From: Anaerolineae bacterium
Lineage (GTDB): Bacteria > Chloroflexota > Anaerolineae > J036 > Brachytrichaceae
Assembly: GCA_023511655.1 (NCBI GenBank)
Contig: JAIMBB010000014.1
Span: 1 to 43,684 of the forward strand
Length of the DNA: 43,684 nt
Direction of reading: 5' to 3'
The notes beneath the pieces are model-generated. The model searched no databases. It was not told the origin of the DNA and was given only the letters and a program-made list of their open reading frames with translations. How positions within the stretch are numbered: position 1 is the first letter of the stretch; each line of letters begins with the position of its first letter. The position numbers and the translations under genes were made by a program. Below, piece by piece: positions 33,020-40,811 of the stretch.

Positions 33020-35597
33020 TCAACTGCTCGCGCGCTTGCTGCGCTTCGGCAACCAGACCCAACTGCTCACTCAACGCTAACGCCTGCGACCACGCCTCGC
33101 GTTCGCCGGCGTCCCCGCTGGCGCGGCGGCATTGTGCCAGCGCCAGCCAGGCGTGCGTCTCTGCATACCGGTCGGCAGCCTGCTGTGCGCTTTCGATCGC
33201 CTGCCTGAGCAGTTGCTCGCCCTGCGCATACTCGCCGCGCGCCTGCGCCACGCCGCCCAGCGTGGTGAGGGCATAGGGCCGGTGCGCCTCCTCTTCTTCG
33301 CGCAATGCGCGGTAGGCGAATTGCTCGGCCTCGTCCAGCCGGTTCAGCCTCAGGCATGCCTCGGCGGCGGATGCAGCGAAGCTGGCTACCAAAAATGCAT
33401 GCTTCATCGCCTCGGCCGATTCAAGCGATGCGCGCGCCAATGCCAGCGCTTCGTCGTATCTGCCTGCCACGATGTAGGCCGACGACAGATTAAGCGCGTC
33501 ATACAGGCCGTTGACCGGCTCGCCTACCTTGCGCGCATAATCCAGCGATTGTGTCAGGTTGGCGATGGCCTGCTCGGCGTTGCCCAGGCGCATGTAGAGG
33601 TGGCCCAGGTGCGACTGCGTCGTCGCGCGCACGTATGCGCCGTCGCGCATCTCGGCCGCCAGCGCAAGTGCCAGCTCATAGTGCCGGCGCGCCTCGTCAT
33701 ACTGGCCGGCTTCCTCCGCCACCAATCCGCGGAAATTGGCTGCCTGGCTCATCGCGGTCAGCGCTTCTTCGCGCGCCCGATCCAGGTTGCGCAATCGCGA
33801 CACGTATACGTAGCCGATTTTGGTGTGTAGCCGGGCGATTTGGCGCGGCGCAGCATCGTGCAACGCGCGCAATCCTTCGCGATAGCGCGCCAGCGCCTGC
33901 TCCACGCGCCCTTGCATTTGCAAGCTGTCGCCCATGAGTTCGCGCGCCAGTGGCGTGAGCGCATGGGCGTCGGGCCAGCTCAATTCGGTCAAGGTCGCCT
34001 CCGCTTCTTCCGCGTCTCCCAGGCGCAGCGCCAGCTCCGAGCGGATCACGGCCAGCGCGCGTCGGTCGTCGGTGTGCGGCAGGTCGCTTTGGCGCACCGT
34101 GCGAAAGGTTTCGCGCGCCGCCGGGCCGTGGCCTTTGTCCATTTCTTGAGCGCGATGGTTGAACCACAGCCATACCGCCCGCGCGGGTTGACCAGCCTGA
34201 ACGTAGTGGTGCACTGCTTCCAGGTATTCGCCGCGTGCCTCGCGCACAGTCGCCGCATGCAGATGCAGGGTGGGGAGGGTATCGGGTGGGATGCGTTCTC
34301 GCACGAAGTCGCGCACGTGTCCTGTCACGCTGATTCCACCTTGCAGGTCGAGGTGCACCAAGTCGGCGCGCATCAGCCGCTGAAGCGCGGCGTCGTGTGC
34401 CTGCCACACATCCGCCGGTGCAGGCAAGCGATGCACCGACAACGCCATTAATATCGTGCGCTCGCCGTCATTCAGCCGCTTCCACAGCCGCGCGAACATG
34501 GCCTGGGCGGAGCGCTCGCCGTTCAACTGGCGTGCAATGGCGTCGGCTGTCTCGCCTTCGCGCAGCAGCATCGCGCTGAGCTTGATCAGCAGTGGGTGGC
34601 CGCGCGTCGCGGCATGGAGCAGTGTGCTCTCGGCCTGGCCGAGCGACAACCCTTCCAAAGCCAGCAATTGCTGAGTCTCTTCGGGCATGAAGTTGCTGAG
34701 CACGAACTGCTGCTCGGCGTCGAAGAGCGATTGTTGGCTGAGCGACAGCAGAGGGGTCAGATGGCTGAGGGCTTCGATGAAGCGGATTACCTGTCCGTGT
34801 GCGCTCATCTCCGGACGCAACTGATCGCTGTCATCCACGCAAATCAGGATGGGATCGCCCGACAGCGTGCTCAGGTCGTGTCGGATCAGCCCGAGGATGC
34901 GTTCGGCGTTGACTTCCCCCTGATCGGCAACCAATTGTCGCCAGGCGTTCGATGCGCCCAAGCCGCGTAGAAAATAACCGAGGGAGAAAGCGAAGGCGCT
35001 GAGCGAGTCGTTCAGCCCTGGCCGCACGGTGAACCAGAACACACGCGCCTGTCCCCACCGTTTGGCGATCGTCAAGCCGACCGTGGTTTTGCCTATGCCG
35101 CTGCGGCCCGTGATCGCTACGCTTTGCCGGCGCGACAGGGCATCGAAACAAGCGTCCACGATGGCTTGCCGGCCGGCGATGGCTCTTGCGCGCGGCAGCT
35201 CTGCGCGCAGGGGAGGCACGGCCATCTGGTTGAAGGCCAGCGCGAGCGCTTCGATAGCCGCGGCACGACGGCGATAATACGTCGCCTCCGACATGCCCAG
35301 CGCGCGGGCGACGCCGGTGTTGTTCAGCGAAGCCTTGCGCTGGAAGAAGGAGACGTTCAGCACGCGCGCGTGCGACTCTTCCAGGTCTGCGGCGGCGCGG
35401 CGGAGCGCTTCGACCAGGGCCCGACCGCGGTCGGCCGGCGCGGTCACATTCGCCTCCGTTGCCGAGAGCAAGTTGCCGATGAAGTACGGCGCCGCCAGCG
35501 GTGAATGCTGGCCCAGCCACTTGACGTCGTGGCACCGCTCAAGCGCTTGTTCGATAGCCTGAAAGAAGGCGTCGGTTGTCCTGCCCCTTTTTGCCAT
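33003..35597 (-). CDS. HTH-STAND ATPase-TPR regulatory protein
   Basis: Large (864-residue) signal-transduction ATPase. Residues ~92-114 look like a helix-turn-helix (NNTGVARALGMSEATYYRRRA). The STAND/AAA-type NTPase domain has Walker A GRSGIGKTT at ~164-172 and Walker B ILICVDDSD at ~250-258, followed by a winged-helix-like region (~380-450). The C-terminal ~400 residues are tetratricopeptide-type helical repeats (for example GDSLQMQGRVEQALARYREGL and GNAEQAIANLTQSLDYARKVG). The layout resembles MalT/LAL-type regulators with the DNA-binding part moved to the N-terminus. ATG 35597 (MAKRGRTTDAFF) is preferred. It is divergent from the secreted-protein gene at 35683 across 85 bp. The ligand is unknown, and regulation of the neighbouring exported genes is inference from position. 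Confidence 0.8.
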   Translation of the reverse strand: MAKRGRTTDAFFQAIEQALERCHDVKWLGQHSPLAAPYFIGNLLSATEANVTAPADRGRALVEALRRAAADLEESHARVLNVSFFQRKASLNNTGVARALGMSEATYYRRRAAAIEALALAFNQMAVPPLRAELPRARAIAGRQAIVDACFDALSRRQSVAITGRSGIGKTTVGLTIAKRWGQARVFWFTVRPGLNDSLSAFAFSLGYFLRGLGASNAWRQLVADQGEVNAERILGLIRHDLSTLSGDPILICVDDSDQLRPEMSAHGQVIRFIEALSHLTPLLSLSQQSLFDAEQQFVLSNFMPEETQQLLALEGLSLGQAESTLLHAATRGHPLLIKLSAMLLREGETADAIARQLNGERSAQAMFARLWKRLNDGERTILMALSVHRLPAPADVWQAHDAALQRLMRADLVHLDLQGGISVTGHVRDFVRERIPPDTLPTLHLHAATVREARGEYLEAVHHYVQAGQPARAVWLWFNHRAQEMDKGHGPAARETFRTVRQSDLPHTDDRRALAVIRSELALRLGDAEEAEATLTELSWPDAHALTPLARELMGDSLQMQGRVEQALARYREGLRALHDAAPRQIARLHTKIGYVYVSRLRNLDRAREEALTAMSQAANFRGLVAEEAGQYDEARRHYELALALAAEMRDGAYVRATTQSHLGHLYMRLGNAEQAIANLTQSLDYARKVGEPVNGLYDALNLSSAYIVAGRYDEALALARASLESAEAMKHAFLVASFAASAAEACLRLNRLDEAEQFAYRALREEEEAHRPYALTTLGGVAQARGEYAQGEQLLRQAIESAQQAADRYAETHAWLALAQCRRASGDAGEREAWSQALALSEQLGLVAEAQQAREQLRNQVS

Positions 35598-35668
35598 TGT
35601 TCGAATTATTCTAGAAGCCGGTGAGAGCAATTAGCAGAAAGATGAGAGGCGCGCCGGTCGCGCTGTTC

Positions 35669-35674
35669 TATCAT
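35669..35674 (+). promoter_or_regulatory. Leaderless-type -10 box of the secreted-protein gene
   Basis: TATCAT ends 8 nt before ATG 35683; there is no Shine-Dalgarno. On the other strand of the same 85-bp spacer TAGAAT (35613-35608) ends 10 nt before the STAND regulator ATG, so both divergent genes show the same short-leader arrangement. Confidence 0.4.
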
Positions 35675-35682
35675 TCCCGGCG

Positions 35683-36561
35683 ATGAAGACCTTGCGCGCG
35701 CTCACCGTCCTCGTCCTCGGCGTGCTGAGCCTGTCCGGCGTCCCCGCACATTCTGCCAGGATGGCCAGTGCTGTTATCCCAGACGCGTGTCGGATCAAGA
35801 CCCGCATTCAACCGCGCACGCCCGGCTGGGTGTTCGCGCTGAACTTCGAGGCGTTCGGGGCGGAAAATGCCCCGCTTGGCTGCCTGATGCTATATCGCAC
35901 CGTGCTCGCGCCGACCGACTTTGCCGAGGTGCCGTGCAAGGCCCTCGGCAATGTGACATTCGGCGGAGGAAAGGCGACCTTCACTGGCGGCTATATCTTT
36001 TGCGGCGTGAATATACAGCAGCAATTGGCCGCGTTCTCGCCGCCGGCCATCATCCCCGACCGGCAGCAGTATCCGTGGTTTACCCTCATCGCCGCCGGCA
36101 CGCTCTCGGACGCCTTGCATACGGATGTGCGCAGCAATCCGATCGGCGTGTATCGAGCCAACGGCGAGAGCGAACCTTCCGTGGGGCTCTACGTGCCGCT
36201 GTTGGCGAACGTGCCGGAGATGCGCTCCGAGTTCAACGGCGTGGCCAACGTCTCGGTCAGCAACGCGATTGACAACGACATCCCCCTCACCTTCACCGTG
36301 GATCACGACGGCGGGCCGGATGTCTACACCGTGACGCACTTCCTGAATGACAGCATCCTGTCCACGTTCGCGCCGCGCGGGCCGGTGGACTTCGCCACCA
36401 ACGGCGGCGCGTTCTGGATCGGCGTCTCGCCCAGCAACCTGTTGCGCACCTTCGGCGGCACGCTGGACGAGGTGATCTTCGACCCGATTGACGGCGGCCG
36501 TCCACCGACTTTTCAACGCGAGCAGCACGTGCAGTTCATGCCGATGCTATCGAAGCCTTGA
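35683..36561 (+). CDS. Secreted protein of unknown function
   Basis: Starts with a signal peptide (MKTLRALTVLVLGVLSLSGVPAHS, cleavage likely near residue 24-30) and is therefore exported. The 292-residue protein has four cysteines in the first ~110 mature residues (in DACRI, PLGCLML, VPCKAL and IFCGVN), which could form two disulfides. The rest is beta-rich and Gly/Asn/Asp rich with no domain I recognise. The C-terminus (HVQFMPMLSKP) resembles the tails of the two other secreted proteins in this cluster. It is divergent from the STAND regulator and followed by a palindromic hairpin at 36597. Confidence 0.8.
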   Translation: MKTLRALTVLVLGVLSLSGVPAHSARMASAVIPDACRIKTRIQPRTPGWVFALNFEAFGAENAPLGCLMLYRTVLAPTDFAEVPCKALGNVTFGGGKATFTGGYIFCGVNIQQQLAAFSPPAIIPDRQQYPWFTLIAAGTLSDALHTDVRSNPIGVYRANGESEPSVGLYVPLLANVPEMRSEFNGVANVSVSNAIDNDIPLTFTVDHDGGPDVYTVTHFLNDSILSTFAPRGPVDFATNGGAFWIGVSPSNLLRTFGGTLDEVIFDPIDGGRPPTFQREQHVQFMPMLSKP

Positions 36562-36596
36562 CGTCGGGAGGAATCTACCGACAGAAACTATCGCGA

Positions 36597-36635
36597 GAAA
36601 CCAGGCTTCTTCAAGAAGCCTGGTTTCCTTTTCAG
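36597..36635 (+). terminator. Palindromic repeat copy B acting as terminator
   Basis: GAAACCAGGCTTCTT (36597-36611) and AAGAAGCCTGGTTTC (36613-36627) are perfect 15-nt arms around a single C, followed by CTTTTC. It lies 35 nt after the secreted-protein stop. Compared with copies A and C it has paired compensatory changes (GCTT/AAGC instead of GTTT/AAAC), so the hairpin structure is kept. Confidence 0.75.
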
Positions 36636-36690
36636 ATGAGAGTCCTTCGCCCAAATGTGAGAGGCACAGCGTCGCTGTTCGCTTTAGTCT

Positions 36691-36718
36691 TTGGCCAACG
36701 TCGCAAGGTGAATATATC
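36691..36718 (+). promoter_or_regulatory. Candidate promoter of the secreted metalloprotease gene
   Basis: TTGGCC (36691-36696) and TATATC (36713-36718) are separated by 16 nt. Downstream come a leader of ~40 nt and a strong GGGAGGGAG Shine-Dalgarno (36748-36755) before ATG 36762. Unlike most genes here, this one is leadered. Confidence 0.4.
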
Positions 36719-36761
36719 TGTGAAGGCTGACTTATCCACACACAATGGGAGGGAGTAACAC

Positions 36762-39700
36762 ATGATGCAATCTGCACATAGATCGTCACGTTGGATCGGC
36801 GCTCTGTTGGGGCTGGCGCTGGTCATCGCTTCATTTGCACAAGCCCCAGCGCCGGTTGCCGCCGCGCCGGCGCGGAATCCCGATGCCGCCGACACCGCCG
36901 CCAACACGCTGTATCTGTCCGGCTCGGGCTACCTCAACGTGCCCAACGCACCGGCCCTCAACCCCAGCGGCGGCCTCACCGTCGAGGCGTGGGTGCGCCG
37001 GATTGACACCTCAATGTCCTGCCAGACCATCGTCGGCAAGGGCTATCAGACCGGCTTCTGGCTGGGCATCTGCGGGAACAAACTGCGCTTCTACAGCAAC
37101 GGATCGCTCTCGTCGTTCGACGGCGCAACGGCCTTTGTCTCGGGCGAGTGGACGCACGTGGCGGCGACCTTCGACGGCACGACCCGCCGCCTCTACGTCA
37201 ACGGCAACCTCGACGCCGAGAGCGTCCGCGTCAGCCCGTTGCCGGTGAACGCGCAACCACTGCGCATCGGCGCGGACGTGGGCGATATCTTCAGCACCTA
37301 CCCCTTTGTCGGCCACCTGGCCGACGTGCGCTTGTGGGGTGTGGCCCGGGGGCGCGACGAGATCCGCCGCGACATGATCCGCCTGTTCGAAGCGCCGACG
37401 CCGGGTCTGATCGCGACCTGGCATCTGGAGGGCACACCGGCCGATGTCTTCGGCAACCACAATGCCACCGGCGTCGGCGCGTTCTTCTTCAATGGCCCGG
37501 CCGCGCCGCCGACGGTACACAACCCGATCAAGGTGCCGCGTCTGCCCGCCGCGCCCACCATCAACGGCGAGTGCGGCTCGGGCGAGTATGGCGGCGGGGC
37601 GCTGCGGCTGCGCCTGCCCATGTGGCTGGATGGCGTGAGCTATCCGCAAAGCCCGGTCTGGCTGAACGTCGGAGCCACGTCAAGCAACGTGTATGTGTGC
37701 ATGGAGCGGGCCGAGCTGTCCACCACGGCGATGGCCGTCTACCTCGACCCGAACAACAGCGGCGATGCGCTGGCGCAACCAGGTGACTGGGCATTCATCG
37801 CCAAGGCCGTCGGCCCGAGCGAGTGCAAGGTCGGCGACGGCGCGGGCGGCTACGTCACCCCCGGATCGTGCACCTATAGCGCGGTGCGCTATGCCTTCGA
37901 GTTCGAGTCGAGCGCCGAGTTCGCCTTCCCACGATCATTGCTGCCTGGCGCCTCGGCGCTGTTCCGCCTGTCGTTCGCGCATCAGGGCATCGGTGGCACG
38001 GCGGGCAACGACCGCGTCTGGCCACTGGGTGCGGCGCAGAACTCGCCGGCCACCTGGCTCACCTTTGTCATCAACGACGCCGACCTGCCCCGCGGCGACA
38101 GCGCCAATCCGACCGTGTCGGTTCGTCACTCGCCCGACGTGGTGCGGCGCGGCGCGACGGTCTTCTTCACCGCTACGGCAAGGGATGACGTGGACATTGA
38201 GAGCATTGACCTGATCGTAGATGGCGTGACGCGTCGCACGTGCGGCTTCGCCGGCGCGAACGACCGCAGCGGCGAGTGCACCTTCAACACGACGTTGCCG
38301 CTGGGCCGGCACGGTTACTACGCCCGCGTGGTGGATCATCGTGGCAGAGTCGGCTTCGCGCCGCTGTCGGGTTTCCTGGTGCAGGTGGATGGCCGCGCAC
38401 CCGTCATCACCGTCAGCCATTCGCCGCGCGCACCGGCCATCGGCGCCCCCGTCACCATCAACGCCACAGCGGCAGACCCCAGCGGCGTGCGCTCCATCAC
38501 CATCAATTCGCCATCGTTCCGCACATGCACCTTCAGCGGCGCGAACACAACCGAGACGTGCACGGTCACCGTTGCACCCGGTGGGCGGCGCATTGTCAAC
38601 TACTCGGCCAGCGCGATTGATAGCGAAGGTCTATCTGCCTACACATCCGGCGTGAGCATCCTTTTCGGGAACACGCCCACCGCAACACGACCCGACACCG
38701 ACCGGGACGGCATTGTGGACGAGATTGAACGGCTGCTCGGCACGCGCCCCGATAACCCCGACACCGACCGCGATGCGCTGCCCGACGGCTGGGAGGTGCT
38801 GGGCCTGGACTTCGGCACTGAGTTCGTCAATTTGCCGGCACTGGGCGCAAACCCGCTGCGCAAGGATGTGTTCGTGCAATACGACTACGAGCGCGGGGCG
38901 AAGGTGGAGCCGGAGACATGGCCCTACGTCATCGAGCTGTTCCGCCGCCACGGCGTCACGCTGCACCTGACCGAAAACGAGCGGCCGCGCCCGACGTCCG
39001 GCTTCCTCACGCCGACGACCGGCGTGACCTCGACCATCGGCGCGGATCAGGCCGCCGCGACGCTCGACCCAGTCACCGGCCAGTACTACTTCCCGCCCAA
39101 ACTGAGCTGGACGCACCACTACATCTACAGCCGCCACAACCCCGGACGCAGCGGCGCGTGGCACCACGTGACGATTGACGTGAACACGTTGGAGTGCCCG
39201 CTCACCACACCCGATCCGCAGAACGACCCGGCCTGCCGCTGGTTCACCGGCGAAGACGGCCGCACTTACACGTGGCGATTCGCCTCCGAGCACATTTACC
39301 GCATCGTGCATGAGCTTGGGCACAACCTCGGCCTGGGCCACGGCGGGCGGCAAGGCACGGGCGCGCAGACGCGCCTGGGCGACATCGTGTATTACGCCGG
39401 CGACTGGGAGAGCACCAACCAGAAGCCGCACTACATCAGCGTGATGAACTATCGCTACAGCGCCAGCCATCTGTGCTACAAGGCCGCCACGAACGAATGG
39501 CTGTCGGCCACGGACTTCCAGAGCGGCACGCTGCCCTCGCTGAACGAGGCTGCGCTGTTCGAGAGTTTTTCGCCGCTCGGCTACACGCTGCCGCGCAACG
39601 TGCAGTGCGCCACGGCCGATCCCGCCTTCGTGCCCGTCTTTCACTATGGCTGCACCGATTCGATGGGTCAGAAGTGGATCGTGCTGAGTGATGGCTCGCG

Positions 39701-40622
39701 CACGCTCGGCCGGCTGCGCAGGGGTAGCGACTGGCAATTCACTGGCCTGCCCGTGCACGCCACGGGCGTGGACTGGAACTGCAACGGCAGCATCCAGACC
39801 GGCACAGTCAGTCAGAACATCAACGGCGACGGCGACGAGAATGGGTTCGGCGACGGGGGGGTGGAAATCCTGACCAGCCCAGACGACTGGCGCGGCCTGC
39901 CCTACGGTCCCGGCAGCGGGTGCTGGATCGTGCGCGATGGCAGCGAAGCAATCCGGCGCGTGATGCCCGATGCTTACCGCAATGCGATCGGTCGAAGCGA
40001 CTGCCGCATCGCGCCTGCAGCCGGAATGAGCGCACTCAATGCTGAGGCGTCGCTTTTGCCGGAACAACCATCGGCAGCCGGTGCGCCGCTCAACGTTTAT
40101 CCACCTGAACCGATCGAAGAAAACGATGTATCGTTGCCGCCAATACCGAACATGGAGCAATGTAACGGTGTGAACGACGACGGCGACGATCAGATTGACG
40201 AGGGCTGCCTGGACACCGACAGCGACGGCATCGCCGACGCGATGGACTCCTGCCCGCAGACGCCGAACCCCGACCAGGCCGACGCCAACGCGAATTACCT
40301 CGGCGACGCCTGCGAGCGTCCGACGCTGAGCTCGCTGACGCTGACGCCTGCGCCAGGTAACAACGCGCTGACGTGGAGCGGCACGACGACCGACGTGCTG
40401 GGCTACAACGTCTACCGCCAGTGCGAGGGGGAAGACACACCGGCGCTGCTGGGTGAGGCTTTCCCCACCACGACGGCGCAGAGCTACACCGACGCGGCCG
40501 CCGGTGCGGCCAGGTGCCAGTATCGCGTGCGCGTGCTGAACCGCAATGGCGTCGAGACCGACGAGCGCATTGCGGGCAGCCTGCCGGTGAAGGTGTTCGT
40601 GCCGGTGCTTTTGAGGCAGTGA
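36762..40622 (+). CDS. Large secreted multidomain metzincin-type metalloprotease
   Basis: A 1286-residue exported protein. Signal peptide: residues 1-35. A LamG/concanavalin-like jelly-roll lies at ~50-235 (LNPSGGLTVEAWV, GEWTHVAATFDG, GHLADVRLWGVAR). A beta-sandwich region and Ig-like segments follow to ~640. A calcium-binding thrombospondin type 3-like segment lies at ~645-680 (DTDRDGIVDEIE, DTDRDALPDGWE). The protease domain has the zinc motif HELGHNLGLGH at 850-860 (His850, Glu851, His854, His860) and a Met-turn SVMNY around Met895. A second TSP3-like segment (DTDSDGIADAMDSCPQTPNPDQ) and a fibronectin-III-like domain lead to the tail KVFVPVLLRQ. It probably degrades extracellular protein and binds glycans through the LamG domain. 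Confidence 0.88.
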   Translation: MMQSAHRSSRWIGALLGLALVIASFAQAPAPVAAAPARNPDAADTAANTLYLSGSGYLNVPNAPALNPSGGLTVEAWVRRIDTSMSCQTIVGKGYQTGFWLGICGNKLRFYSNGSLSSFDGATAFVSGEWTHVAATFDGTTRRLYVNGNLDAESVRVSPLPVNAQPLRIGADVGDIFSTYPFVGHLADVRLWGVARGRDEIRRDMIRLFEAPTPGLIATWHLEGTPADVFGNHNATGVGAFFFNGPAAPPTVHNPIKVPRLPAAPTINGECGSGEYGGGALRLRLPMWLDGVSYPQSPVWLNVGATSSNVYVCMERAELSTTAMAVYLDPNNSGDALAQPGDWAFIAKAVGPSECKVGDGAGGYVTPGSCTYSAVRYAFEFESSAEFAFPRSLLPGASALFRLSFAHQGIGGTAGNDRVWPLGAAQNSPATWLTFVINDADLPRGDSANPTVSVRHSPDVVRRGATVFFTATARDDVDIESIDLIVDGVTRRTCGFAGANDRSGECTFNTTLPLGRHGYYARVVDHRGRVGFAPLSGFLVQVDGRAPVITVSHSPRAPAIGAPVTINATAADPSGVRSITINSPSFRTCTFSGANTTETCTVTVAPGGRRIVNYSASAIDSEGLSAYTSGVSILFGNTPTATRPDTDRDGIVDEIERLLGTRPDNPDTDRDALPDGWEVLGLDFGTEFVNLPALGANPLRKDVFVQYDYERGAKVEPETWPYVIELFRRHGVTLHLTENERPRPTSGFLTPTTGVTSTIGADQAAATLDPVTGQYYFPPKLSWTHHYIYSRHNPGRSGAWHHVTIDVNTLECPLTTPDPQNDPACRWFTGEDGRTYTWRFASEHIYRIVHELGHNLGLGHGGRQGTGAQTRLGDIVYYAGDWESTNQKPHYISVMNYRYSASHLCYKAATNEWLSATDFQSGTLPSLNEAALFESFSPLGYTLPRNVQCATADPAFVPVFHYGCTDSMGQKWIVLSDGSRTLGRLRRGSDWQFTGLPVHATGVDWNCNGSIQTGTVSQNINGDGDENGFGDGGVEILTSPDDWRGLPYGPGSGCWIVRDGSEAIRRVMPDAYRNAIGRSDCRIAPAAGMSALNAEASLLPEQPSAAGAPLNVYPPEPIEENDVSLPPIPNMEQCNGVNDDGDDQIDEGCLDTDSDGIADAMDSCPQTPNPDQADANANYLGDACERPTLSSLTLTPAPGNNALTWSGTTTDVLGYNVYRQCEGEDTPALLGEAFPTTTAQSYTDAAAGAARCQYRVRVLNRNGVETDERIAGSLPVKVFVPVLLRQ

Positions 40623-40641
40623 GGTAACACGCTGTACGCCG

Positions 40642-40694
40642 AGGCGCCCGGCGCATGATAGGACAATGGTTGCTCATCGCAGCGTCGGGCGCCT
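40642..40694. terminator. Inverted repeat between convergent secreted-enzyme genes
   Basis: AGGCGCCCG (40642-40650) pairs perfectly with CGGGCGCCT (40686-40694), and further pairing is possible inside (GCGCATGA against TCATCGC with a bulge). It lies 19 nt after the metalloprotease stop and before the end of the convergent glycoside hydrolase gene. It has no clear T-run, so terminator function is tentative. The rest of the 190-bp spacer shows no gene. Confidence 0.4.
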
Positions 40695-40811
40695 GTATTG
40701 CCTGGCCGTGGGCTCCGGGACAAATCGTCTGTACCTCGCAAAGTCGCTGACGACCGGAGAGTTGTTCATCCGATGGTCAGACCTGCTCCCCCCTCGCCTC
40801 ATCTGACATGC

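Noticed and set aside
33003-35597. STAND ATPase as an antiphage (Avs-like) defence protein
   Set aside because: It has an N-terminal helix-turn-helix and a TPR sensor but no nuclease, protease or membrane effector domain, and no defence genes lie next to it; a transcriptional regulator fits better.
36732-36740. Perfect DnaA box TTATCCACA upstream of the metalloprotease gene
   Set aside because: A single 9-mer is expected by chance about once in a few windows of this size; there are no further boxes, AT-rich region or dnaA/dnaN genes nearby.
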